Assembly: GCA_009859145.1 (NCBI GenBank)
Contig: VRVR01000055.1
Span: forward strand, 17,534-81,533
DNA: 64,000 nucleotides
Reading direction: 5' to 3'
Source: Andalucia godoyi
Lineage: Eukaryota; Discoba; Jakobea; Jakobida; Andaluciidae
Part shown: positions 11,637 through 20,724 of the stretch, one piece after another
Position numbering within the stretch: the stretch's first letter is position 1
Layout of the letters: every line of letters starts with the position of its first letter
The notes under the pieces: generated by a model
What the model was told of the DNA's origin: nothing
What the model saw: only the letters and a program-made list of their open reading frames with translations
The model's database searches: none
Made by a program: the position numbers and the translations under genes

Positions 11637-12938
11637 CTATTGAGAAAACAGCGAAAATTCTCCAGCATCATCAGACTGACGAGTAGAGGCAGAAACTGGG
11701 CGTATTGCGTACCTTTCAGAGTACACAGTGTCGTTGTGCATTTCGAAAACCGTTGGGTCTCGAAGAATGGGAGGGGAAATGGTAGTGAATCCCTCGGCAG
11801 TTAGTATTTTTTGCATCCTCGTCAAATCATTTGTGGGAGTTTCAAAGAAACGAAATCCTTGTTTTTTCCAGAACTCCAACGTTGCATTTGTTGCAATTGC
11901 TTCAATTTCCACTTCTGCTTCGGATGACAGAATCTTCAGAACTCGGAATACGTGCCACACTGCATTTTTGTACAACTTCTTACCGATTCCCCGTTTCCGA
12001 TGACACTTGTCAACTAACAAATGATCGATTTTGATGGTAAGTTCTCGCTTCACATTCTTCTCTCCTTCTGGAATTGGAAGCATCTTCATACTGTAGGAAA
12101 ATAAGCAAAATCCAACCACATTCTTGCTTTCATCTCGATACACAAGGGTGTCCATCTCATTATCAACATTTCTGTACTGAGTGGGAATGTCGTTCGACAC
12201 ACTTTCGAGAGGCCGTTTGTTTCTTTCGTTTCTTTCATCCAACCACTTCTGAATATTATCACGATACTGTTCAAAGTCCGCATCGCTTTTCGACAAGGCT
12301 TTGATTTGTCTAATTTCATCCTGAAAAACGTTATCATCAATTGATGGATCGAGATCGTAAAATCCGCGCTCATCCCGCGTGGTCGGAAGAATCACTGAGC
12401 GTTTAAGAAGCTCCCTGTATTCCCAAAAAGAGTGCTGCTGCGACAAAAGTACTTCTATTCCGAAAGTACTACAGAAATTTAGGTTCCCGGTGGTCAATGA
12501 TACTTGCGGGCGATTCGAGGAAACATCAGCAATGTTCATTTCCAATTCAACAGGAGCCGACAGGTCAACTTTGTGCAAGTCAGACAACAGGTCTATCCAG
12601 TGGTCAAAGAGCGATCCTTGATTCCTGAGCAAGATCTGGTTTGTGTCAATGAACACACGAAAAAGTTCACAAACTGTGACGACGAAAACACCAGGTAGGC
12701 GTCTGCTTTCATCTGGGTAGCCGAATATTGTACGTTTAACTTTCCCGTTCGAAAAGGAGACTGCTAGACCAGCGAGCTCAAAATTCAAGGCAAAAAACTG
12801 GTCTCCCAAAATTTCGAGCACGAGGCCGAAATGCTGACAGACGTATTTGACGGTGTCGTCAAGGGTTTCCGGAACACACAATGAAAACCTGCATTTGTCA
12901 GAAAACCGGCGAAAGGATTGGAACTTTGACGAAGACAT
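11637..12938 (-). CDS. GNAT-family N-acetyltransferase-like protein
   Basis: 433 residues from a true ATG. The C-terminal half (about 255-370) is a GNAT fold: a beta-strand (KNVVGFCLFSY), then IKIDHLLVDKCHRKRGIGKKLY, whose R314-K-R-G317-I-G319 fits the acetyl-CoA pyrophosphate-binding motif A (Q/R-x-x-G-x-G/A), then the NATLEFWKKQGF motif B-type helix-loop. The first 250 residues match nothing I know and could define the acceptor. GNAT enzymes move an acetyl group from acetyl-CoA to an amine; the substrate cannot be read from sequence. There is no signal peptide, so cytosol or nucleus is likely. Confidence 0.75.
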   Translation of the reverse strand: MSSSKFQSFRRFSDKCRFSLCVPETLDDTVKYVCQHFGLVLEILGDQFFALNFELAGLAVSFSNGKVKRTIFGYPDESRRLPGVFVVTVCELFRVFIDTNQILLRNQGSLFDHWIDLLSDLHKVDLSAPVELEMNIADVSSNRPQVSLTTGNLNFCSTFGIEVLLSQQHSFWEYRELLKRSVILPTTRDERGFYDLDPSIDDNVFQDEIRQIKALSKSDADFEQYRDNIQKWLDERNERNKRPLESVSNDIPTQYRNVDNEMDTLVYRDESKNVVGFCLFSYSMKMLPIPEGEKNVKRELTIKIDHLLVDKCHRKRGIGKKLYKNAVWHVFRVLKILSSEAEVEIEAIATNATLEFWKKQGFRFFETPTNDLTRMQKILTAEGFTTISPPILRDPTVFEMHNDTVYSERYAIRPVSASTRQSDDAGEFSLFSQ

Positions 12939-13658
12939 GACGATATCAAATATGCATCAAACACAATCAGAAGAAACTGCATCATTGGAAACATAACAGA
13001 GCTGACCCTCGAACCATCATTTTCAAAAAGCAGCGCCTTTCGAAAAGATGTGAGTCGGTGCAAGCAGACGAATCCTCCCTCCGCTCTCAAGTTTGGGATG
13101 CGTGCAACAGAAGAGAGAGAAAAATGTTTCTGAACAGGTCTCTTGTTCCCGCTGTGGTTTCCGTCGCCTCTTTCTTCATATGATTATTTACGATCCACTT
13201 ATTCGCGAGGCTTGGGACCCTTAGTTTTTCTCCTCAACTTTGTATCATTGTTTGAAAATATTTGGCCACGTAGAGTCTCATCTCCCAACCTTTTGGAATT
13301 TGATGACAGCTTGTCTCAAGATCTCAGAACGCAGAATGAGGACCAAAGGCGCGCTCTTTGGCGGATCCGAAGACACTTTTCTGAGCTTATCATCCATCGC
13401 GACTTTCGCACAACCTGGCTGCTTTCATTCTCGGTCCTCGTACCTTAAACTTCATTTCCCGATGGAATGATCCAATTTCGGGGCGGGGGTTTAGTTCTGC
13501 TTTCGATTTCATCGACTGCAAGATGATGAGGCCGGTGTTCTCTCCCGATCGAAAATTCTGCTGCTTTCGGATCAAGCTACTCCGTCTGGTCGCTTTTCTT
13601 CGTCAATTGCCCTTATTCAATAGTCAATTTCCACTCCAGGGACTTCGGTAGGTTGGCT
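12939..13658. other. intergenic, no firm gene
   Basis: Separates the divergent GNAT gene and the 13659 ORF. An open frame at 13143-13448 (+) without an ATG start has a plausible helical composition (RRALWRIRRHFSELI) but no recognisable domain; I do not call it. Confidence 0.35.
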
Positions 13659-14039
13659 ATGGCGGCGGTCTTCGCTGAAAGCATTCTGTTTGCAAACTTA
13701 GAAACAGCAGATGAAACGCTCTTCATTGTAGAGTATTGGGAGAAAAAGAGAATTTATGATTCGACACGAAAAAACAACAAAGGAAATCTGCAACGCCGAG
13801 CAAGCGAATGGACACGAGTTCGATCCGATACTTGTCGCACGAAACCTCTTGACTATGAATTTCGAAAATCAACTGTGGGCGACGAACCGGTAGTCGATGA
13901 ATCAGTGGGACATAATCCTTGCTTTGCGGTTGACGACGCTGCTTCTTGGGAGCTTGCGTGGAGACAAATTAATTACTTGGAACTGCAAATTTCCATCCAG
14001 CATTCCAAGATGAAAGACTCGGACAGCATTTTTAAGTGA
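13659..14039 (+). CDS. hypothetical small protein
   Basis: A 126-residue ORF; I take the ATG at 13659 rather than the upstream TTG. It is hydrophilic and charged, without a signal peptide, TM segment or known domain. Its 3' end overlaps the convergent gene at 14032 by eight bases. Support is limited to length, ATG and lack of a better alternative in this interval. Confidence 0.35.
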   Translation: MAAVFAESILFANLETADETLFIVEYWEKKRIYDSTRKNNKGNLQRRASEWTRVRSDTCRTKPLDYEFRKSTVGDEPVVDESVGHNPCFAVDDAASWELAWRQINYLELQISIQHSKMKDSDSIFK

Positions 14040-14682
14040 ACTTCTTTGACGTGGTCCCCATATTCCTGTGACAATTGAATTTTCTACTATACCAGTCATC
14101 GTTTGGTACGTAGTGTAGCAATTTCCTGAAGCCAGATTCCACAAAAACAGCGCGTGCGCTATTGTCATACACCCCTACTTCACGCAATGCTTCTTCCTTC
14201 ATTTCGGCTGTGATATTTGCTAGACCAGGTAGAGTCGGCTCATTTAACCGGAACGACTCTTTCCATTTAGACTCGGCCTTTCTGTAATCTTCCAAGAGGG
14301 CCACTGAAAATTTGTCTTTGAAAGATCTTAATACTAGCGTCTGGCCAAGAATACTCACAGGAGTCGCAGGAGATACGAATTGCTCAGCATTTCCTTTAAG
14401 AGCTGTAATGGACAGTCCTGGCCGTGCATTTTCGCAAGCGTATTGCAGAGTCACCTTGAACCTGCCTTCCGCTTCTGACCTGAGCAGTTTCTGAGCGTAC
14501 ATCAAATACTTGTTGTGAAGTGAATTTCGCACACCAGAAAACTTGTTCAAACGGTCAAGTTCTTCAAGCAGGATAACGTCCGTGTGGAGACAAAGGGCAA
14601 AACCGATACATATGCCTGTTACTCCAGTCAGAGCGCATTGCACAAAAGGAGATGAAAGCTTACCAAGTATGCTCTGCCACAT
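14032..14682 (-). CDS. single-pass membrane protein, unknown, divergent to CD-NTase
   Basis: 216 residues from the ATG at 14680-14682; the frame continues upstream to a GTG, but the ATG fits the N-terminus better. One strong hydrophobic segment lies near the start (FVQCALTGVTGICIGFALCL, about residues 13-32), consistent with a signal anchor or organelle-type N-terminal TM. The remaining ~180 residues are soluble and helical with no recognised domain. It is divergent from the CD-NTase gene with only 224 bp between the ATGs, so a shared promoter is plausible. A GGTAAG sequence inside the reading frame (around 14661-14668) resembles a splice donor, but nothing requires an intron. Confidence 0.5.
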   Translation of the reverse strand: MWQSILGKLSSPFVQCALTGVTGICIGFALCLHTDVILLEELDRLNKFSGVRNSLHNKYLMYAQKLLRSEAEGRFKVTLQYACENARPGLSITALKGNAEQFVSPATPVSILGQTLVLRSFKDKFSVALLEDYRKAESKWKESFRLNEPTLPGLANITAEMKEEALREVGVYDNSARAVFVESGFRKLLHYVPNDDWYSRKFNCHRNMGTTSKKFT

Positions 14683-14906
14683 AATGTTCCATTTGAAAGC
14701 AGAGAACAGCACACGCTTTTCGAAAGAACCGCTGAAAAGGTTATCCCAAGACCCAAGTTTTTCACGAGGAAGCAGGCTGGTCTGGATTCAATTGATGACA
14801 AACTCGGGCAGTCTTGCATTCATCAGCCATCGAAAACTCTGCATGAGATCAAATTCCGAATCCCTTTTCTTTCTTTTTGTTTTATGTTGAAAAGCAGAAG
14901 CGCACC

Positions 14907-15890
14907 ATGGGTTCAATCAACGGACGACTGCAAGACCTCATTGCCTCTCTCGAGCTCAGAGAAGACGAGAGAGCGAAAGCAGTATCTCGTCATACGAAGA
15001 TTCGCGAGGAAGTTCTTCTTCGTAATGCCGTTTTACCTTGCAAACTTGCATTTCTGACGGGGTCGTATGAACGGCGAACGTGTATCCGACCTCTCCACGA
15101 CATTGATCTTTTTGCAGTTGTTGATACCGATCGTTTCAATCTGAAAAGAGTCACTGCGCGAGAATTGTTGGAACTGATGAGCCGTGTTATTCGTGACGCA
15201 TATCCCACGTCTCGTATTCGTATCCAGTGGCATTCTGTGAATATCAAGTTCGCCGACGGCGTTGCCTTTGACATTCTGCCAGCGTTTGCTAAAGAGGCTC
15301 GCACAAAAGATGGTGAAATTGCTGAGTATTATGTCATTCCGGAAGTCATTGACGAGAATCATCCAGGCAAGTTTATTGCCACCAACCCGAGACTGTTTTC
15401 AAATTGGAGCTCGCAAGTTCACGGTGCTTGCAGCGGAATACTGAGTCCTTTATTTAAGTTGATGAAACTATGGAGACGCTCCATTAGTCGGCGATACAAA
15501 GCTGCAAACCGCATCTTTCCCTTGTATTCCCATTTGCTTGAAGCAACTGTTTACCATTCGGTGGACCCCGAAGCATTGGTGAATCTACAAATTCCCACCG
15601 GTCAGTCATCACTCGGTACTCGTCTCCGATTGTTGTTTTCAAATGTTTTGAGTTTCTTGCAAAGAAAACAAAAATGCTTGGACATTTGTTCGTTGACGTT
15701 TGCTGGCGGTCCGACATTTCGTCCTTTCGACGAGCATCTCACGGATTCTACTCGTGCAGAGGTAATCATGGAGCTTAAGAACGTTTTACATGTACTTGAT
15801 TCGTGGTTGTTGAAAGAAGCAAAGAAGACTACGCCAACAGACGAGACATGGAATGCTTACTGCGCGCTGTTTGGTATACAATCCAATTGA
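14907..15890 (+). CDS. CD-NTase / SMODS-like nucleotidyltransferase
   Basis: 327 residues from the ATG at 14907; the frame is open to a TTG at 14877. The N-terminal half shows the Pol-beta-type nucleotidyltransferase signature of cGAS/DncV-like enzymes and OAS: the G-S motif (LTGSYERRT, residues 50-58), the metal-binding pair in DIDLF (D65, D67) and the third acid in VAFDILPAF (D122). The helical C-terminal half (FKLMKLWRRS...FPLYSHLLEA) fits the SMODS/OAS C-terminal domain. Such enzymes join NTPs into cyclic or linear oligonucleotide second messengers in anti-viral signalling; CCA- or poly(A)-adding roles are an alternative. All three acids are present, so it should be active. The arrangement most resembles bacterial CBASS-type SMODS proteins, known sporadically in protists, so ancient transfer from bacteria is plausible. 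It has no signal peptide; cytosolic location is expected. Confidence 0.82.
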   Translation: MGSINGRLQDLIASLELREDERAKAVSRHTKIREEVLLRNAVLPCKLAFLTGSYERRTCIRPLHDIDLFAVVDTDRFNLKRVTARELLELMSRVIRDAYPTSRIRIQWHSVNIKFADGVAFDILPAFAKEARTKDGEIAEYYVIPEVIDENHPGKFIATNPRLFSNWSSQVHGACSGILSPLFKLMKLWRRSISRRYKAANRIFPLYSHLLEATVYHSVDPEALVNLQIPTGQSSLGTRLRLLFSNVLSFLQRKQKCLDICSLTFAGGPTFRPFDEHLTDSTRAEVIMELKNVLHVLDSWLLKEAKKTTPTDETWNAYCALFGIQSN

Positions 15891-15929
15891 GCACAAAGCT
15901 GGTGATGTTGCTGAATCGCAGGCGCATAG

Positions 15930-16530
15930 CATATTCAAAATCCCACTCTGTCTTGTAACCGTAAATAGAGCTGGACCCTTTTCAACCGCTCAGCTCTTCA
16001 GGACGGTGAAGTACTCACTCTTTCTATGACATACGTTCAGGTATTCTTTCGCAATTCACGTTCTTCCTTTCCAAAGTCATCCTCGACGAGAGCCCTTTCG
16101 ATCCAACGTACCCAAACCAGTTGTTTCACCAGTCGATGAATCTTGGAAAAGCGATCCGCAGAAACGGGCACTCCTTTGCGTGTGTTTGTTCCTCGAACCA
16201 GGTTAAGGATACTTCATGGAATGCAAATGTCAGAGGTGTCCAGATTTTGACGGAAAAGCATCACTGCAAGAAGATGTGCAACACCATTCGAGTGTATGTG
16301 CAGCTGTGCGACAAGGTTGGGAAAGAGACGAAAACATGGGACCCATTGCGAAGCCGATAAACCTAAGTTTTTCATGGACCGTCTTTTCGGACAGCCAGAC
16401 ATGTTATTGCCAGGATTGGTCGTCACACTGTTTATGCATGCCTTTGGGAAAGAGGGGATGTTAACTTGCACTGCGGACGACGGATTTTTTGGGATGTCGA
16501 TCTTCAATGACAGTTGTGACTCGGAATGAA
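15930..16530 (+). pseudogene. relic of SET-domain (SMYD-like) gene
   Basis: No intact ORF, but two short blocks in separate frames look like the end of a SET domain and its post-SET cysteines. DGEVLTLSMTYVQ (about 16002-16040) resembles the G-E-E-L-T-I-S-Y motif, and FMECKCQRCPDF (16213-16248) resembles the C-x-C-x2-C region of SMYD proteins. A stop separates them from each other and a further frame carries on to about 16529. SET/SMYD proteins methylate lysines. Recognition rests on two motifs by eye, so this is tentative. Confidence 0.4.
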
Positions 16531-16618
16531 CCAAGAGAATGCACTCGATGTTCTGCGACAACCATTTCATTGTCTGCGAATCAGATATCGCAACATTTTG
16601 GGACTCAGCGATTCGCCT

Positions 16619-19600
16619 TTAACTTTTGGTTACACTACCGAAAGCTGTCTTGATAATCACCAGGGTATCGCGGTAGAAATTCCGAATTTCGATGACAGTC
16701 GGGTCCGTTGCCCCCAGCTGTATCGTGGCCTGGTTTAACAACGTAAGCAGCTCACCAGCTCCTTCATGTGGGCGTATCTCCACGAGCTGTCGAATCGCGT
16801 TGAATCTTCTTCTAAAAACTCGAAGTTCAGTTGAGTTTGCATCCACAGACGCCAGTCTCTTTTGAATTGGAACATAGGAATCTGTATCTTCCCTCTGTAA
16901 TTTCAAAATACGAGGTGGCGAGGATAGCTGACGACAAAGATCGTAAATTCCATCACTTTGCGTGATTGTGCCTAATATCTTGAGATCATTGGACAATTCT
17001 GTGCACTCTTTCACAGCGTCTGAAAGCCAACCAAGTTTGATCAAACATCCGATCAAAAAAGCACGGCATTGGAGGAACTCACTTTTCGATGCATCAGGGC
17101 TATCGTGCAGACACAATGACCTACGGATTCCACATACGGACATTGCTTCATGATAATTTCCCTTTTCTACGAGAACTTGACCAACTCTCCGTCGGTGTGA
17201 CAATACCACAGAATCATCTACGTCGGACCGACTCTTTTCGAAGTCAAGTATAGAATTGAATTCTCGTAAGCCACTCTCGAAGGCATTCAACCGGATGAGG
17301 CAAAAACAATAATAGAGTCGAGGAGTCACAATTTCCACTTTAGTAAATCCCGATTGGAACTTCTTATGTACTTCAGTCAATGACTGGAACACAATGACGG
17401 CATCTTCATATTTTCCAAGTTCATACAGCCAAGTCGCCATATTATGGCGAATCCATAGCATGGAACGACTCTCCTCTCCCGCAATACGTCCGTAATCTAG
17501 TAAGAGTCTCTCATACATTTGGACACATTTAAGAAGTTTGGCGGTGTCTTTGAGCTTGAAGAAACAGCGTGCCTGTCCGTTGAGAGCAATTAATTTGCCT
17601 TCGACATCATTTCTGGCTGTTGCAATCACCATCGCAATTTGATACTGTTCAAGAGCTGCGTCAACGTAATCGTTGTCGAACAGTTCGGAAGCAAACCAGT
17701 GAGAGAGAGACAGTGTAACATGAGAAGTTGCACCAAAAACAGACGACCACTCTCGTGACATCTTACGTAGCGATTCAAATGCTCTTTCTCGTTCATTTCC
17801 CAGTGCTATACTTAGTAGCAAGCGTTCAGTTTGAATAAGCAAATGAAACGCATGATCATCTGAAGGCCACAGTTTTTCAACATCCGTAACGAGAGCGGTA
17901 CACCATTTGTCAGCCTCCTTCATTCTATCGTTGTGCACTAGCGAACGAAACATTCGATACCTGAGCAAAAGTATATAACCAACCACGGTGTCACTCAGTG
18001 TTGATAACGTCGAAATCGAAGGCAACACACTCTCGAACAAGCCGTGGAGCAAGTTCAATCTCTCACATCGCTTTAATCCATTCGAAATCCGCAAACACAA
18101 TTGCCAAAATTCCGAAGAGGCCTCTCCCCAACAAGCTGCAGCAATCGCAAGTGACGCTTCACGGAAGACTTCTGAACCGCCATAATCCGTTCCATCGTAG
18201 ATGTGAACTTGCGAAACACCGACGCTTGCTTTGCGAAGATCAGAAACGATATCCAAAATCCACGGTCGGATATCGGGATCGTTATTGAACATCTTCACCA
18301 ACAGAGGGTACAAAACGTCCCGTACAAAAGAAGAGAAGACTGGAGGCACACCAGAGTTGCATACCGAGTCCAGCCAGTCCTTGTCTTGAAGATCCAAGTT
18401 ACTGTAGACTTCCCTGACTGCCGGAATATTGTTCGGATGAAAAAGAATGCTCATCAAAATGCCAATCGAAAAAACATCTGATGCTGGCAGCAAATTCCTC
18501 ACGTCATGCGAAGTTCCATGCACAATTTGCTCGGGACTTCGAAAACCCGGCGTGCCTCCAAATACGGATCGATGACTCCGTGAGGTGTTTCCAGACACGG
18601 AAACTTGAGATCCAATCCCAAGCTCGTCTTCTTGAAATTTGTATGACATTCCAAAATCTATGAGTGCAACTACATACGATTTAACCAGTGCTGAACCACT
18701 GGTAACATCCGGAAATGAAGGCGCTACCGGGCGACCATCCGCGTCCAGATGACACTCTCGCAAAACCAAAATATTCGACGGCTTCAAATCTAAATGCAAA
18801 CACTTCATCTTATGCATATGGTGAATTGCAAAGAGGATTTGCAGCATTATATGTCGACATACTAAGAGCATTACTTGCGGTTCCCGTTCCCATCTTGATT
18901 TCCAATCGGAAGACTCGAGCAAATCATGAAGCGATCCCAAGGAAGAGTACTGTGAGAAAACCGCCCCATCTCTGGCAAACAATACGGGTGCAATGTTTGC
19001 ATGGCCGTCAAGTTCTGCCCAAATGTCTCTCTCTCGCGTGCGTGCATTCACATGAGACGACAATTTGCAAGCAAAAAACTTCGTAGTAATTTCGGTTGAC
19101 AAATTTGTCGAATCAATACGAACAAACTCGACCATGTATACTGCACCATATCCACCGACTCCGATCAGAGCGTGCACTTTGAGAAGCTTGCATTTCGGGT
19201 CGTCATGTGCAACCATGCTGTCGCACAGAGAGCGCATTTTTTCATGAGAATAAAGCAGCGGAGGTCTTCTTCGACAGGAAATCTTCAGAAATCGGTGGGA
19301 GTATGCGTGATGCAGCAATAACGCGGTAAAGCAAGCGCCAAGATCTGAAGCATATACACATATCCCATCTCCACCGTCTGCTACCGTGGACAACATAAGG
19401 CAGTGAACACGTGCGGACTCTTCCATCTCATACGGCGAGTGATGATTCGAGGCTTCAGCATTGCTCCCGAGATTGGCTCTTGTAATGTGAAAAGGAACTT
19501 CTGGTGAATCTTCTCTCATTTCAAACTCACCATTCACGACGAGAGGGACACTGACGTCTTCAACTCCTTCATGTCGGTCACGGCACAATTGATTGTACAA

Positions 19601-20146
19601 GAGAAACCTAATCTTTCCCAATGGATGCATTGCACTCGACGCATCCAATTGCAATTGATCAGTGGACACCGCACTGCTTGTCACGAAGAGTAGCACCGGG
19701 TTGTGTATGCTCACCTTGCGTCCAGCAGACAACTGTGCTGTCACAGCTACTGGCAAGTCGGAAAAATCATCTGGCGCCAAGAAAACAGTCCTCCAACTAA
19801 TGCCCCTTCCCCACATCACTTCCGATGCCCAGTTACGTGCCTCACGTTGCAGTATTTCTTCTGAAGGCGAAGTATACACAATCCACATGCGGACAAGCAG
19901 GTTTGCAGTTTGCAGGAATTGGGGGCCTCCACTCCTCTTGGAATAAGAAAGGGAAGCATAGCTGAAAGGATCGGTGATGTAGAGCGCACATATCACAGGA
20001 TATACGTCCGTAAATCCTTCGGTACCCCAATCGGAAGGACACGCAACCTGACGGAGACCATGAGAACCGCCAACTTCAAGCGAATTATCGCTTCCGGCAG
20101 CGGACACAGTTGCTCCCCACGACTCTCCAGATTCAGAGAGAGCCAT
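16619..20146 (-). CDS. Ser/Thr protein kinase with C-terminal helical (TPR-like) region
   Basis: 1,175 residues from a true ATG. Residues 1-320 are an unrecognised region. The kinase domain spans about 322-640: glycine loop GVGGYG (329-334), Lys361 (FFACK), catalytic loop HLDLKPSN (D453, N458), DFG (497-499) and GTPGFRSPEQ (531-540) as activation segment and APE-like motif. HLD instead of HRD removes the Arg that answers activation-loop phosphorylation, but all catalytic residues are there. Residues 660-1175 are a long helical series with paired-helix spacing (KLIALNGQARCFFKL; LIRLNAFESGL) typical of TPR-like solenoids. It probably signals in the cytosol through protein contacts made by the solenoid. 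Head-to-head with the KEN kinase at 20725. Confidence 0.85.
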   Translation of the reverse strand: MALSESGESWGATVSAAGSDNSLEVGGSHGLRQVACPSDWGTEGFTDVYPVICALYITDPFSYASLSYSKRSGGPQFLQTANLLVRMWIVYTSPSEEILQREARNWASEVMWGRGISWRTVFLAPDDFSDLPVAVTAQLSAGRKVSIHNPVLLFVTSSAVSTDQLQLDASSAMHPLGKIRFLLYNQLCRDRHEGVEDVSVPLVVNGEFEMREDSPEVPFHITRANLGSNAEASNHHSPYEMEESARVHCLMLSTVADGGDGICVYASDLGACFTALLLHHAYSHRFLKISCRRRPPLLYSHEKMRSLCDSMVAHDDPKCKLLKVHALIGVGGYGAVYMVEFVRIDSTNLSTEITTKFFACKLSSHVNARTRERDIWAELDGHANIAPVLFARDGAVFSQYSSLGSLHDLLESSDWKSRWEREPQVMLLVCRHIMLQILFAIHHMHKMKCLHLDLKPSNILVLRECHLDADGRPVAPSFPDVTSGSALVKSYVVALIDFGMSYKFQEDELGIGSQVSVSGNTSRSHRSVFGGTPGFRSPEQIVHGTSHDVRNLLPASDVFSIGILMSILFHPNNIPAVREVYSNLDLQDKDWLDSVCNSGVPPVFSSFVRDVLYPLLVKMFNNDPDIRPWILDIVSDLRKASVGVSQVHIYDGTDYGGSEVFREASLAIAAACWGEASSEFWQLCLRISNGLKRCERLNLLHGLFESVLPSISTLSTLSDTVVGYILLLRYRMFRSLVHNDRMKEADKWCTALVTDVEKLWPSDDHAFHLLIQTERLLLSIALGNERERAFESLRKMSREWSSVFGATSHVTLSLSHWFASELFDNDYVDAALEQYQIAMVIATARNDVEGKLIALNGQARCFFKLKDTAKLLKCVQMYERLLLDYGRIAGEESRSMLWIRHNMATWLYELGKYEDAVIVFQSLTEVHKKFQSGFTKVEIVTPRLYYCFCLIRLNAFESGLREFNSILDFEKSRSDVDDSVVLSHRRRVGQVLVEKGNYHEAMSVCGIRRSLCLHDSPDASKSEFLQCRAFLIGCLIKLGWLSDAVKECTELSNDLKILGTITQSDGIYDLCRQLSSPPRILKLQREDTDSYVPIQKRLASVDANSTELRVFRRRFNAIRQLVEIRPHEGAGELLTLLNQATIQLGATDPTVIEIRNFYRDTLVIIKTAFGSVTKS

Positions 20147-20724
20147 GCCGATTGTTCTCTTTCACAAATGCTTATTAATGTCGCAGAAAAATGAAGCAAC
20201 ACAGGTGCAAAAACGAAATAACTACACTATCTGGCACGTGAAGTAGCGTAAAGGCGGGGCCGCGGGGAAGCAGAGCTGTTGCCCTGTTTTTTGCAGCCTG
20301 CTTGGCAGATCCCGCCTCCTACAAATATCCTCCGTTTTGCCATTGCGAAAACTCATTGCCGCAGGCAAGGTGTGTGAGCTCGCCGATCGGAGCGCACGCT
20401 TGAAAAATGAAATGTTTGCTCGTAACGCCGTCATTCCCAATTTTCAAAGATCAGGGCTTTTGTGAACCTTCCGTGATCCGTCCGCCGTCGGCACAGTTGA
20501 AGGTTGAAGCCACTTTTGTGTAGCCCATCAAACAGAACGGTGCTGTGCTGGCAGAATCGGCTCTTTTTGCTTCCTTGACTCCGGAAAGCCCTCAGCAACC
20601 CAGACCTTCAATCTCCTTCGTCCTTCATCGCCGTTCGTCTCGGTCTAACCACTTTCGTTCTCCTTTATTTTTCTCCCTTTCCCTTTTCTTTTTCAGTCTC
20701 CGTTCTTAACATCCCATCAGCATC
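20147..20724. promoter_or_regulatory. bidirectional promoter region of two kinases
   Basis: 578 bp separate the divergent ATGs. The part next to the right-hand gene is strongly pyrimidine-rich (about 20640-20700), as for other leaders in this window. A CACGTG palindrome (20235-20240) sits close to the left-hand gene. Shared regulation is inferred from position only. Confidence 0.4.

Noticed and set aside
13143-13448. 101-codon open frame upstream of the 13659 ORF
   Set aside because: Begins with TTG, no domain or signal, in the gap between divergent genes.
14655-14680. Splice-donor-like GGTAAG in the one-TM gene
   Set aside because: The reading frame is open through it and no acceptor is required.
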